DNA of 64,000 bases from JAMHWF01 sp964371405 (GTDB lineage Bacteria > Pseudomonadota > Gammaproteobacteria > Burkholderiales > Burkholderiaceae_C). The translations under genes and the position numbers were made by a program. Below the pieces are notes generated by a model. The model had not been told where the DNA came from and searched no databases. It saw only the letters and a program-made list of their open reading frames with translations. Shown piece by piece: positions 9,005-17,391 of the stretch. Positions within the stretch are counted from its first letter, which is position 1. Each line of letters opens with the position of its first letter. The stretch covers positions 62,001 to 126,000 of the forward strand of contig CAYJLV010000003.1 of assembly GCA_964371405.1 (NCBI GenBank), read 5' to 3'.

Positions 9005-9204
9005 TCCGAGGTTCCACTGACCGCAAATCCGCTGAAGTCCACGTATTGGAATGAAAACATTCGCTGTATCCCGTCAACGTTCCAGTCGACGACTTGCAAG
9101 CGGCTTGCCGATCGCCGAAAACGCCAACGCTGATTCGTCTCAGTCCTTCTTCTTACGCGGTCCTGCGTTTCGCGGTTGCTATCGCTTTCGTCTAACGGCC
9201 GCTC

Positions 9205-9637
9205 TTGACACTGCACCTTTACCGCCAATGCGAGCTCACCGACACGATGCTGGCCAAGCTCGAGGACGTGACGCGCGCTGGGCGTCATGTGGGGCTCCGA
9301 GCCCCTGAAGTTCAACGGCAATGCCGATCACGCGCGCCCACTGCGCCTACTCAACCCAAAGAACCGTCGGTGGCCGCTCCCAATCTCAAGACGGTCACAG
9401 CTGCTACGCAACTGCTTCGCCGGGCAGTTGCGCATGACCTGCTGGAAGCCCGAGCTGTGGAGCGGCTACTTCGTCGCCGCGTGCGGCGGCGCGCCGCCGG
9501 GGATCATCGAGCGCCACATCCAGCGACACGCGCGCACCGAGGAGCCCTGCGCTCGCCCGGGCGCTGACGCACGACCACCGACGCCGGATCGGATTTCCTC
9601 TGCCAGGCGCGTTTCCGCGCCCCGGAATCCGCTATGA
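9205..9637 (+). pseudogene. IS200/IS605-family transposase relic
   Basis: Pieces of an IS200-type Y1 transposase lie in two frames. ELTDTMLAKLEDVTRA comes first, then after a frame change near 9285 EPLKFNGNADHARPL (the family has EFNGE.DHVHLL), then CWKPELWSGYFVAACGGAPPGIIERHI. The last piece matches the C-terminal LWSPSYF..S.GGAP...I..YI block, but the catalytic Tyr position reads His. The element is dead and no intact ends are visible. It fills the otherwise geneless stretch 8886 to 9689. Confidence 0.72.
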
Positions 9638-9689
9638 AGGGAGTGCTCCTTGCGTTGGCGGCCGATAGCGTTCACGCGCGGTGGCGCGC

Positions 9690-10196
9690 TCACAAGCAGT
9701 AGATGTCGGCCATCGTCGGGATGTACTCGCTATCCAGTTGGATCTTGCGCCGCTGGATTCGCCACGACCGGTCACCGCGTGAGAACTCGTAGCGCGACAG
9801 ACCGAAGAGGACGAAGGACTCGTGCGTCGACGGCAAGAAGACATGACAGGACCATGAGTTGCGTACCACCAGAGCGTCGGCATCCGACGTCGGCTCGGCA
9901 ATCACCCAGCCGGCGGCGTGCGCGGTCCGCGGCAGTGGCAGCGACGAAGCCGACTGCCGCGACTTGATGCGCAGTACGCGGTCCTCCAGTCCCGCACGCG
10001 AACGGTAGTAGATGTGCGAGAGCTCCCGTTGTGGGTCCTCTGTCAGCGTCTCTTCGTCACGCCACATCGGCATCCAGAATTCGCACTGCGGGTCGTAGAG
10101 CGAGAGCCAGTCGTCCCAGCGACGCTCGTCAAGCGCCGCCATTTCTTGCGCGATCAGATCATGGGCGGTCGCGACGCGCAGGGGATCGCTCAGCAT
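9690..10196 (-). CDS. aromatic-ring-hydroxylating dioxygenase, small (beta) subunit
   Basis: A 168-residue protein of the SnoaL/NTF2-like beta-subunit family (LIAQEMAALDERRWDDWLSLYDPQCEFWMPMW, then ...GDRSWRIQRRKIQLDSEYIP near the end). The ATG at 10196 overlaps the stop of the alpha gene by 7 nt, so translation is probably coupled and the subunits made in equal amounts. The longer frame upstream lies inside the alpha gene. The beta subunit is structural, helping to form the alpha3beta3 oligomer. Its size fits the benzoate/toluate/anthranilate dioxygenase class. Confidence 0.9.
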   Translation of the reverse strand: MLSDPLRVATAHDLIAQEMAALDERRWDDWLSLYDPQCEFWMPMWRDEETLTEDPQRELSHIYYRSRAGLEDRVLRIKSRQSASSLPLPRTAHAAGWVIAEPTSDADALVVRNSWSCHVFLPSTHESFVLFGLSRYEFSRGDRSWRIQRRKIQLDSEYIPTMADIYCL

Positions 10197-11554
10197 GTAG
10201 CCTCCGACGCAATCAGGTATGCAGGCAGGTTCGCCTCGCCGGCGCGCATCAGTCGCAGCCACTCGCGGTAGGCTGGGTGGTATACGACTTCGTTCTGCAG
10301 CTTGAAGGGCCCCTTGACGCAGGTGGCCGGCTTCATGCCGAGTTCTTCCGCCTCAGCGTTGGGCGCCTCCGACATCGATGTCATGCCACGTGAGAATCCC
10401 TGCAGCCAACCCAAGTGTGGCGAAGCGCCGCGCTGACAGTCCTCGTAGACGACCGTGTCGTCCGACGTCGCAAGGCCGCTCGGATTGAAGAAGTCCTCGA
10501 ACTGCCGAAGCCGCCAGGCCCTTTGTTCCGGCGCCTCTCCGATGGGTGCTAGGCAGTACGCCCGCATTTCGGTGAGGTCCGGACGAATCGGCTTGAACGT
10601 TCGCAGGATGAGTGACGTCGAGTCCGCAATCTGCAGGTTCGGGAAGATCGTCATGTTGCGCAGCTTGAGCATCCAGCGCGCACGCGTTTCGCCGACTCGT
10701 GATCGCAACTCATCAATGACGGGCCACAGAGGCCGCTTCTCGGGCTGAGGCTGCTCGAGCCAGATTGCCGCATGTCCGTACCTGAAGCCGAATGCGCCGC
10801 CGACCTGCGTCAACCGCTGGCGCCAGTCGAACTGGCGTGCATCGGTGTTGCCCTGGCGGGCGCCATCGCGCCGCTGCACGAGGTCCATGAACGCCGAGTG
10901 CGTAGACGTGAGATGGTAGAAGTCCATCCCGTTGTCCATCTGCAACTTCCAGTTTCCGCGGTACGTATAGACGCTGCGCCCCGGGACGACCTCCATGCCG
11001 TTCGGCCCCTGTTCCAGCGCCAAGTCCAGCAATGGACGCGCCTCGCCGAGATACTCCGTGAGCGTCGGCACGTCCGGGTTGAGGCTTCCGAACAGCAGCC
11101 CCTTGTACTCCTCGAAACGAGCCAGCGGCACCAAGTCGTGCGATTCCTGGTGAAACGCCGCGCCGTACGCGCCACACTCGGCGTCCTTGACAAGGACATT
11201 CTTTCCCGACGAATCGAACGCCCAACCATGGTAGGGGCAGGAATGCGTACGCCGGCGGCCCGACTCCAGACGCGTCAAGAGCGCGCCCTTGTGCCGGCAT
11301 GCGTTGACGAATCCCCGCAGGGATCCGTCAGCGCCACGCGTGACGAGCACATTAGTGCGGCCTAGCCGAGTCGTGAGGAAGTCGTGGGGCTTGGCGACCT
11401 GCGACGCCACGCCCAGGAAACCCCAGGTGCGTTCGAAAATCCAGGCCATCTCCTGGTCAAGAATCTGCGGTTCGGAGTAGATACGGGCATGAACCCGGAA
11501 GCGACCTTGGTCGACGGCATCGTCGACAGGCCAGGTTTCATCGGTGTAGGACAT
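10190..11554 (-). CDS. aromatic-ring-hydroxylating dioxygenase, large (alpha) Rieske subunit
   Basis: A 454-residue protein. The Rieske [2Fe-2S] site is CRH at 86 to 88 and CPYH at 106 to 109. The mononuclear iron site follows NWKLQMDNGMDFYH, with bridging Asp about 211, ligands His214 and His219, and an Asp in DDTVVYEDCQ as third ligand. It adds both atoms of O2 to an aromatic ring to give a cis-dihydrodiol. Length and motif spacing fit two-component benzoate/anthranilate-type dioxygenases. No ferredoxin, reductase or cis-diol dehydrogenase gene of the ben/xyl type is adjacent, so electrons must come from a protein encoded elsewhere. The substrate is not predictable. Copy 4 of the shared motif lies about 356 bp upstream. 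Confidence 0.94.
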   Translation of the reverse strand: MSYTDETWPVDDAVDQGRFRVHARIYSEPQILDQEMAWIFERTWGFLGVASQVAKPHDFLTTRLGRTNVLVTRGADGSLRGFVNACRHKGALLTRLESGRRRTHSCPYHGWAFDSSGKNVLVKDAECGAYGAAFHQESHDLVPLARFEEYKGLLFGSLNPDVPTLTEYLGEARPLLDLALEQGPNGMEVVPGRSVYTYRGNWKLQMDNGMDFYHLTSTHSAFMDLVQRRDGARQGNTDARQFDWRQRLTQVGGAFGFRYGHAAIWLEQPQPEKRPLWPVIDELRSRVGETRARWMLKLRNMTIFPNLQIADSTSLILRTFKPIRPDLTEMRAYCLAPIGEAPEQRAWRLRQFEDFFNPSGLATSDDTVVYEDCQRGASPHLGWLQGFSRGMTSMSEAPNAEAEELGMKPATCVKGPFKLQNEVVYHPAYREWLRLMRAGEANLPAYLIASEATC

Positions 11555-11599
11555 GGAATCGTGCTCGATTGAAGCGGTTGGCCGAGAGGACGGACGGGG

Positions 11600-12000
11600 C
11601 AGGTGGCGACATAGCTGCCAAAGTGCATGGCAGCTGACAAGAAGCTATGAGCCGCAGAAGCGAAGGGGCGGCTCCTCCCGCTACCACGGGACGTTGGCTG
11701 TGTGCAAACGCAAAGAGCTCACCCTTACCAGGTACGCGCGCAAGCTGCTGATCCTCAACGCGATAGCCAGAACTCGCAATTCGTTCGACGCGATGCTTCA
11801 TGGGTTGATCTTCAAGACAGTTTGCTTTGACCTGCCTCATGCAACTACGCCATCAGCACACGGCAAGTGCTCACGTCCGTTAAAACGATACGCGAGCCTT
11901 TGGCATTGATCAATCTTGACGAGGTATTCAATATCAACGCTGCCACCCGCGCTGTCCACGATGGATTGCAGCAGGCAGGGCCGAAATCCCGATCAACCGG
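11600..12000. other. upstream region of the dioxygenase with possible transposase debris
   Basis: Part of a 0.9-kb stretch without an intact gene. On the forward strand at about 11,701 to 11,790 a short frame (…YARKLLILNAIARTRNSF) faintly resembles the C-terminus of IS110-type transposases; this is a weak likeness. The shared regulatory motif (11,910) is listed separately. Confidence 0.3.
11910..11931 (-). promoter_or_regulatory. shared upstream motif TTGA-N8-TCAAGATTGA, copy 4
   Basis: In the direction of the dioxygenase genes this reads TTGA, atacctcg, TCAAGATTGA, followed by TC. It is farther from its gene (about 356 bp) than the other copies; possible IS debris in between may explain the distance. 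Confidence 0.5.
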
Positions 12001-12001
12001 A

Positions 12002-12190
12002 CGGGAGATGCAGGACGCCTGATTCAGCGAGCCGAGCCGCTACTCTTGGAAGGCCAAGTTCGGCGGCATGAACGTGTCGGACGTGCAGTGCGCCTGAAGG
12101 GGCTGGAGGTCGCGAGCACGAGTTCGAGAAGCTGCTGGCCAACTCGACGTATCGATGCGGGAGGCGCTCGAGGCAAGGCAACTCGCCGGC
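12002..12190 (+). mobile_element. IS3-family OrfA relic
   Basis: The frame beginning at 12,002 reads ...SEPSRYSWKAKFGGMNVSDV, matching the IS3-family OrfA block in which a helix-turn-helix is followed by YYNWKAKYGGM and the leucine zipper. It contains stop codons before and after this block. A shifted frame resumes with FEKLLAN, like the following KLLA region. Only this fragment is recognisable; OrfB is absent. Confidence 0.6.
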
Positions 12191-12368
12191 GGCAAGACGC
12201 AAGCCTCCGCATCGGCTACGACAACAAACCCTGAGCTCTGCTTCGGTGCTACGACGCTTGGGGGCTGTGCACCAGCACATCGCGTAAGCTGACGGCCAGA
12301 CGCACCAACATGCCGCGCAGCATCAGGTCGTCGAACAGGGACTTGTGCGGTGCCTCGTGTCTGCCTAT

Positions 12369-12390
12369 CGTCTGCGGAGTACCGCAGACG
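12369..12390. terminator. perfect 9-bp stem hairpin, possible terminator or element end
   Basis: CGTCTGCGG, loop AGTA, CCGCAGACG. No T-run follows on either strand. It sits 56 bp beyond the 3' end of the gamma-carbonic-anhydrase-like gene, which reads toward it, so termination is possible. It could equally be the end of a lost mobile element. Confidence 0.35.
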
Positions 12391-12445
12391 GTCCCCAAAG
12401 GGGTGCGGGTAGGCTAGTGGGCAACCCGGCGCGAGGCCCCCGCCC

Positions 12446-12970
12446 TCACGCCAACGCCTTCAACCCGGCAGCGTAGCGCAGCGCATTCGCGACGTAGCCG
12501 CGCTCATTGCTGCGGATACCCTCGATCTGCTCGGGCGTCAGCATGCGCACCACCTTCGCCGGCGAGCCGACGATCAGCGCGCCGTCGGGGAACTCCTTGC
12601 CCTCGGTGATGAGCGCGCCGGCGCCGACCAGGCAGTTGCGGCCGATCCTCGCGCCGTTGAGCACGACGGCCTGGATGCCGATGAGCGCGCCGTCCCCGAC
12701 GATGCAGCCGTGCAGCATCGCCTGGTGGCCGACCGAGACGCCCTCGCCGAGCCGCATCGGCACGCCGGCGTCGGTGTGCAGCACGGCGCCGTCCTGGATG
12801 TTGCAGCGCGCACCGATCACGATCGGGTCGTTGTCGGCGCGGATCACGCTGCCCCACCACACGCTCGATTCGGCGCCGAGCTCGACGCGGCCGATCAAGG
12901 TGGCCGTTGGCGCGACCCACGCGCCGGGTCCGAGTCGGGGCGCATGCTCGCCGAGCTGATAGATGGCCAT
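12446..12970 (-). CDS. gamma-carbonic anhydrase-like (left-handed beta-helix) protein
   Basis: 174 residues from the ATG at 12,970 (GAGG upstream). Hexapeptide repeats form a left-handed beta-helix. The zinc-site pattern is present: WWGSVIRADNDPIVIGARCNIQDGAVLHTD with His in the VLHTD turn, then VGHQAMLHGC with two more His. This is the arrangement of the YrdA/PaaY/CaiE group. Members are gamma-carbonic anhydrases or thioesterase-like helpers, such as PaaY in phenylacetyl-CoA breakdown. The gene is more GC-rich than its surroundings and looks like ordinary chromosomal DNA between IS relics. True activity cannot be told from sequence. Confidence 0.88.
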   Translation of the reverse strand: MAIYQLGEHAPRLGPGAWVAPTATLIGRVELGAESSVWWGSVIRADNDPIVIGARCNIQDGAVLHTDAGVPMRLGEGVSVGHQAMLHGCIVGDGALIGIQAVVLNGARIGRNCLVGAGALITEGKEFPDGALIVGSPAKVVRMLTPEQIEGIRSNERGYVANALRYAAGLKALA

Positions 12971-12989
12971 CGAAAGAACCTCGCTACTG

Positions 12990-13106
12990 ATCGGGTTGAT
13001 GAAGGTTCGCTTCCGGCTGCAGGCCAAGGACACCGCGCACGTGGCCGCGCTGTTCGCCTTGTCGAACCAGTGGATGGCGCGGCGACAGTTGATGGCGATG
13101 GCTTGA
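12990..13106 (+). mobile_element. IS5-family transposase C-terminal relic
   Basis: The forward frame to the TGA at 13,104 reads GLMKVRFRLQAKDTAHVAAL followed by FALSNQWMARRQLM. This matches the C-terminus of IS5-group transposases, where FGY.KVRYRGL.KN and LFALSNLWM.RR are standard. The rest of the transposase is missing, replaced by the carbonic-anhydrase-like gene 20 bp away. It is a recombination scar rather than a live element. Confidence 0.68.
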
Positions 13107-13242
13107 GTAGCCTATCCGTAAAGCGTGTGAGACGCGCAGGCCGCGGCGACAGCCGCTCGCCGCGGCCACCGCACGAACGCGGCTGGACACCGCAGCTCGT
13201 TGGGTCGAACACGCCCGCGTTTGCACGTTATTCAGACCGCCC

Positions 13243-13797
13243 CTAACGGCCGCGAGTTGCGTGCAACCACGGTTTAAGCCATCGGGTGACCAGAGGCATC
13301 GTGACGTAGCTCAATAGCACCACAGTGGTCGGAACAATCACCGCGGTCGAGGCATAGAGAGGCAGGCCCTTCAACAACGGTCCAAGGATATACAGCAACG
13401 GAGTAATCGTCAGGTACACCCCGAGCGTACTTGCGATAATCATCTTGTATCGCGGCGGCTGCACCATCGGCACGTCATCCGGAAACTCGAACCAAGTCTC
13501 CAGTCCTGCCGCCTGCGTTATCTGCACCGGCTCGGTCTCCAGCGACTGCAGACGCGTCAAGAAGTGCTGGCGCTCGGGAGAGGACTCCCACAGCTGAAAG
13601 TTCGCAAGACTATCGAATCTGACGAAGATGCGGTAAGCGGGCTTGCCACCGGGAACCGGCTTCAAGACCGTGGTGCCAAGGCTGCCGGGAAAGCCACGTG
13701 TGGCGCGTTGGATCTCACCCATAACCTCTTCCCATTCCCGCTCGCGTCCGAGCTTGGGCACGCGAGTAATGGCCAGAGTCACAGGATCCACCAACAT
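13243..13797 (-). CDS. antibiotic biosynthesis monooxygenase-like (ABM fold) protein with C-terminal membrane segments
   Basis: 184 residues from the ATG at 13,797, which has a near-perfect GGGAGGA 7 nt upstream; the frame is open further to 13,965 but without such a site. Residues 1 to about 100 fit a ferredoxin-like ABM domain (TLAITRVPKLGREREWEEVMGEIQRATRGFPGSLGTTVLKP). Residues about 115 to 175 contain two hydrophobic helices (IIASTLGVYLTITPLLYILGPLL and a second after LPLYAS). The domain pairing is known for uncharacterised membrane-anchored ABM proteins. No catalytic role can be assigned. Confidence 0.75.
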   Translation of the reverse strand: MLVDPVTLAITRVPKLGREREWEEVMGEIQRATRGFPGSLGTTVLKPVPGGKPAYRIFVRFDSLANFQLWESSPERQHFLTRLQSLETEPVQITQAAGLETWFEFPDDVPMVQPPRYKMIIASTLGVYLTITPLLYILGPLLKGLPLYASTAVIVPTTVVLLSYVTMPLVTRWLKPWLHATRGR

Positions 13798-14113
13798 CAG
13801 CTTCCTCCCGAAGAATGCGATGCACGCAAGGGGCCGCGCTTTCGCTACGAGCAAAGCTTGTGCCATTCCGCTGGCGATCGCAACGTGGTTTACCTTGGTC
13901 AGTGTTCGGATATCCGGTCTCAAGCCATACCCGGGAGCGCCGACGGACCGGGTCTTCGGGCGCACGCGGGCATTGGCTCCTGGCCTTCGAGGAGTGGCCT
14001 TCGGGCCCCAGCTACTCGTGCGTCAGGGGATCGACCGCGGCAACCGACCCACTCACCCAAGGCTCCTCAGCGCCGGCAAGGCGATTGCCTTCAAGGCGGT
14101 GCGAAGCGACACG
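13798..14113. other. 316-bp intergenic region
   Basis: Lies between the ABM-like gene and the 3' end of the PEBP gene on the same strand. Frames on both strands are open but show no recognisable family and no ribosome site. Nothing further can be supported. Confidence 0.35.
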
Positions 14114-14752
14114 TCAGGTTTTCGCAGCCAGGACGTCCGGATTCAAGGAATACCGGCCGACAAGCGTCTTCGTGCCCAGGCAGTGCCCCTCGATGGCTTT
14201 CAGCACATTGGGCGCCGTGAAACTACCCGAGACGGGACACTTGGCGACGTCGAGCGCGTACAGCGTAAAGAAGTACCTGTGAGCGATCTCGTCGTTCCAT
14301 GGAGGACAAGGGCCGTCGTAGCCGAAATACGATCCCGCCATGTTGGGGTCGTCACGTAACCACTGTGTGAAATCGTTGAGCCCTTGCCGTGTTCCACGGG
14401 GCGCCGCGGGCCCCAGCTTGCCATGCGGAACAATGCCGTTCGAAAACTCACCCTTTCCGATCTGTCCCACAGCGGGATCGATATCGACGAGAACCCAGTG
14501 GTACAGATCGATACGCGGAATGCTTGCCGCGACCGTCCGCCCCTCCTTGTTGAAGTCGTCCAGTACCGCGGGCACGTCCGGGTCGTGGCAAATGAGGACC
14601 AGCGACCTAGTGCCGGCAGGCAAGTCGCCCCACTCCAAATCCGGATTGAGGTTGCTCGAAGTGGTGAATCGGTTCTCCGAGTGCGGGACGGCAAAGGCGC
14701 ACTCGCCAGGGATCCAACCGTTGTCCTGAAAACACCTGCTTGTGAGGAACAT
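14114..14752 (-). CDS. YbhB/YbcL (PEBP, Raf-kinase-inhibitor-like) family protein
   Basis: 212 residues from the ATG at 14,752; a TTG at 14,767 would add five. The family signature is present: NLNPDLEWGDLPAGTRSLVLICHDPDVP (the D-P-D ligand-pocket loop), then LYHWVLVDIDP and GYDGPCPPWNDEIAHRYFFTLYALD. Bacterial members bind small anionic ligands; their function is poorly understood. The gene begins about 84 bp beyond the stop of the molybdoenzyme gene on the same strand and could be its last operon member. The central part carries a longer insertion than E. coli YbhB. Confidence 0.85.
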   Translation of the reverse strand: MFLTSRCFQDNGWIPGECAFAVPHSENRFTTSSNLNPDLEWGDLPAGTRSLVLICHDPDVPAVLDDFNKEGRTVAASIPRIDLYHWVLVDIDPAVGQIGKGEFSNGIVPHGKLGPAAPRGTRQGLNDFTQWLRDDPNMAGSYFGYDGPCPPWNDEIAHRYFFTLYALDVAKCPVSGSFTAPNVLKAIEGHCLGTKTLVGRYSLNPDVLAAKT

Positions 14753-14836
14753 GTCTGAGACCCGCAATGTTAGACGGCTAAGTATAGTCGTGCTCGGACC
14801 CTCTCGTCCTGGCAGTCGGGGGCTCGCGATGATGGA

Positions 14837-17389
14837 CTACTTGTAGATCTTCACTTCCACACAGTGGTCCAGAGAGGTCGAGATCAGGTCAATCCTCTCC
14901 AGGTCATTCGGAAGCAAGGCGTTGAAGTTCACGCCCTTCCCCTTCGCAACGGGCATCCCCGGAGACCAATGGCCGAAATGCCCCGCCACACCCACCACCT
15001 CCGGATGGATGCACTGGGACAACTTCACCGTTGTCTGCACCTTATGAACAGGTGACTCCAGCCACACGGTATCCCCATCCTGAATCCCTTTCGCCTTGCC
15101 CACGGCCTGGTTGACGACGATGCTGTACGCGTTGGTTGCGCGGCAGATCTCGTCGATCCAAGGGTTCTCGTTGCCGTAGGCGCCGTAAACATACGGCAGC
15201 TTGTACTGCACGGCGATGAGGTCGAACTCCCCCTTCTTGATCGCATCGTGGGACGGACAGGGCATGAAGTCGCCGATCGGCTGGTAGTCCGAGAGATCCC
15301 ACTCGAGCCCCATCTCCTCGAGCACTTTCTCCAGTTCGGCCTTGCGGTCGACGAAGTGCTCGAGGTAGACCGGCATTCTCGCCTTCAGGTAGGGCCCGAT
15401 ATAGGCCTCCTCAACGTCTCTCGGATGACGGATGACGCCGTTCTCCTTGAACCACTCCAGGCCACGCTCTTCGCCGAACCAGGCGCGCGCGGTCTTGTCT
15501 ACGATTTCGGCAATCGGGTAGCGCTGGTTCGGTTTGAGCGCCTTGTCCCCCTCGAGCCTGAAGTTGTGGTTGAGGATGCGGTAGATGTCGCCGAGGATGT
15601 CCAGTCGCTGGGCAATCTCCTGGATCACCTCTTGGGGGAAGCGCACGCCCTTGGGCAAGTCGACGACAGGCGTGCGCACATTCCAGAAGAAGTCGTCCTG
15701 GCCGCAGGGAGCGATCATGAACGCACCCATGCCCGGTATGAAGTCGTAGCGTTCCAGGTAGCTGGGGAACGGCAGGACGATGTCGTCAAACAGCGTCGTT
15801 TCGTTGATCTCCACGGCAAACCCCGCCATAAACCCGAGCGACTTGAACAGGCGCTCGACCTTCTTGTGGTCGCCGTAGGAGCTGAACAAGGAATTGAGCG
15901 GTGTGTGCAGCAGCACGTCGACCATGTCCATGTCGGCCTGCAATCCGAACGCCGCCGGGTTCTCTATCGTTATCGGCAATAGCGTGTGGTAGTGGGACGC
16001 CAGGGGGAAGAGTTCGCCGATGTCGGTGCGCTTCGGCTTGGTGGGCGTGTTCCCCGGGAAAGCACTGGGGTGCGCCATCGGCATGATCTGGCCCCCGTGC
16101 TGCAGCATGCCGTCCAGCCCGCCCTCGGGCCACCAACTATGGGGATACTTGCCGGCCGCACCCGTGCTCATGATGCCGCCCGGCACATTGACTGCCCCCA
16201 CCACGATGTTCACCAGCTTGAGCAGCCAGCAGTTGTGGAAGCCGTGCTTATGGCCTTGAGTACCTCGTGCCCAGTCGATGCAGGCGGGCCTGTAGGGAAG
16301 TTCCACCCCATCGATCGTGATGGTCTGGCCTACGCAAGCCGCCTCGCCGAACTCGCGCGCCATCCGCCGCACCGTGGCCGCAGGAATGGTGGTCCACTTT
16401 TCCGTCGCCTCGGGTGGGTACTTGAGCACGTGCTCGCGCACCAACTCGAAGGAAGGCCGGCACGCCTTGCCCTGGACTTCGAAGGAACCTTTGATCACCG
16501 GATCGACCAGGGTGGGATCGTCGTAAGTCTTGACGGTCGCGTCGGCCGCATCCCAAAGCTGAGGTTTGCCGGATTGCGGATGCCGGACGTAGCGCCCGTC
16601 AGACCCCACGAGGTACGGCGCATTGGTCCGGCTCTTCAGGAAAGGCTCGTCGTAGATGCCTAGCTCGTGGAGCAGGACGTACAACATGCTGAGCGCCATG
16701 GCGCCGTCCGTGCCAGGACGAATCGGAATCCACTCGTTGGCTTTGGCTGCTGCATGTCCGCCGACGGGGTCCACCACGACCAGCTTCATTCCTCGGGCGC
16801 GCGCTTCCGCCATGTCCAAGGCATGGTGGTTGAGGGCACTGCGGGTGGCCACCCCGAACTGGGTTCCGACCAGCATCACGTATTTCGCGTAGTGCAGATC
16901 GGGCTGCTGGTGGAATCCACCACCAGAGAAGAACTCGACCGGGTGGACGACCTTCCCGCAGTTCGGCGACGACGCGACGTTGATGTTGGTCGATCCGAAG
17001 GCATTGCCCAGAGCCGCCAGCCAGGCGAAGTTGTCGCCCAGCATGTCCCAAGCGTGGATCCACAGTTTCTTGGGGTTGTCGCGGATCCGATCCAAGTGGG
17101 TGACGATAGTGGACAGCGCCTCGTCCCAGGAAATCTCCTGCCAACCCGGATCTTCGTGCAACCCCTTCTTCGGATTCGTCCGCTTCAGCGGCGCGGTCAC
17201 CCGGTTCGGGTTGTACAGGTTCATGAACCCGGCCTTGCCCTTGGCACACATCTTTCCGCGGTTCTGCGGATTAGACGCGTCCCCCTCGATGTCGACCACG
17301 ACGCCGTTTTCCACTCGAACCTTGATGCCACACCCGATGTAGCATTGACCGCACGCCGTCCGAACCACTTTAGACGCTGTTGCTTGCAC
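14837..17389 (-). CDS. molybdopterin oxidoreductase catalytic subunit (DMSO-reductase family)
   Basis: 850 residues with a GTG start preceded by a perfect GGAGG. The N-terminal [4Fe-4S] site is Cys13-x2-Cys16-x3-Cys20 and Cys48, followed by the Moco-binding core. Cys144 in SSPNCGKVVH is the likely molybdenum ligand, which points to the polysulfide/thiosulfate reductase (PsrA/PhsA) or phenylacetyl-CoA:acceptor oxidoreductase (PadB) side of the family. The dinucleotide-binding C-terminal domain is present (VNQAVGKAKGIQDGDTVWLES). No Tat signal is visible, so the subunit may be cytoplasmic. It forms a complex with the FeS and NrfD subunits encoded upstream. Given the aromatic-acid genes nearby, a CoA-ester substrate is plausible but is an inference. 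Confidence 0.9.
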   Translation of the reverse strand: MQATASKVVRTACGQCYIGCGIKVRVENGVVVDIEGDASNPQNRGKMCAKGKAGFMNLYNPNRVTAPLKRTNPKKGLHEDPGWQEISWDEALSTIVTHLDRIRDNPKKLWIHAWDMLGDNFAWLAALGNAFGSTNINVASSPNCGKVVHPVEFFSGGGFHQQPDLHYAKYVMLVGTQFGVATRSALNHHALDMAEARARGMKLVVVDPVGGHAAAKANEWIPIRPGTDGAMALSMLYVLLHELGIYDEPFLKSRTNAPYLVGSDGRYVRHPQSGKPQLWDAADATVKTYDDPTLVDPVIKGSFEVQGKACRPSFELVREHVLKYPPEATEKWTTIPAATVRRMAREFGEAACVGQTITIDGVELPYRPACIDWARGTQGHKHGFHNCWLLKLVNIVVGAVNVPGGIMSTGAAGKYPHSWWPEGGLDGMLQHGGQIMPMAHPSAFPGNTPTKPKRTDIGELFPLASHYHTLLPITIENPAAFGLQADMDMVDVLLHTPLNSLFSSYGDHKKVERLFKSLGFMAGFAVEINETTLFDDIVLPFPSYLERYDFIPGMGAFMIAPCGQDDFFWNVRTPVVDLPKGVRFPQEVIQEIAQRLDILGDIYRILNHNFRLEGDKALKPNQRYPIAEIVDKTARAWFGEERGLEWFKENGVIRHPRDVEEAYIGPYLKARMPVYLEHFVDRKAELEKVLEEMGLEWDLSDYQPIGDFMPCPSHDAIKKGEFDLIAVQYKLPYVYGAYGNENPWIDEICRATNAYSIVVNQAVGKAKGIQDGDTVWLESPVHKVQTTVKLSQCIHPEVVGVAGHFGHWSPGMPVAKGKGVNFNALLPNDLERIDLISTSLDHCVEVKIYK

Positions 17390-17391
17390 AG

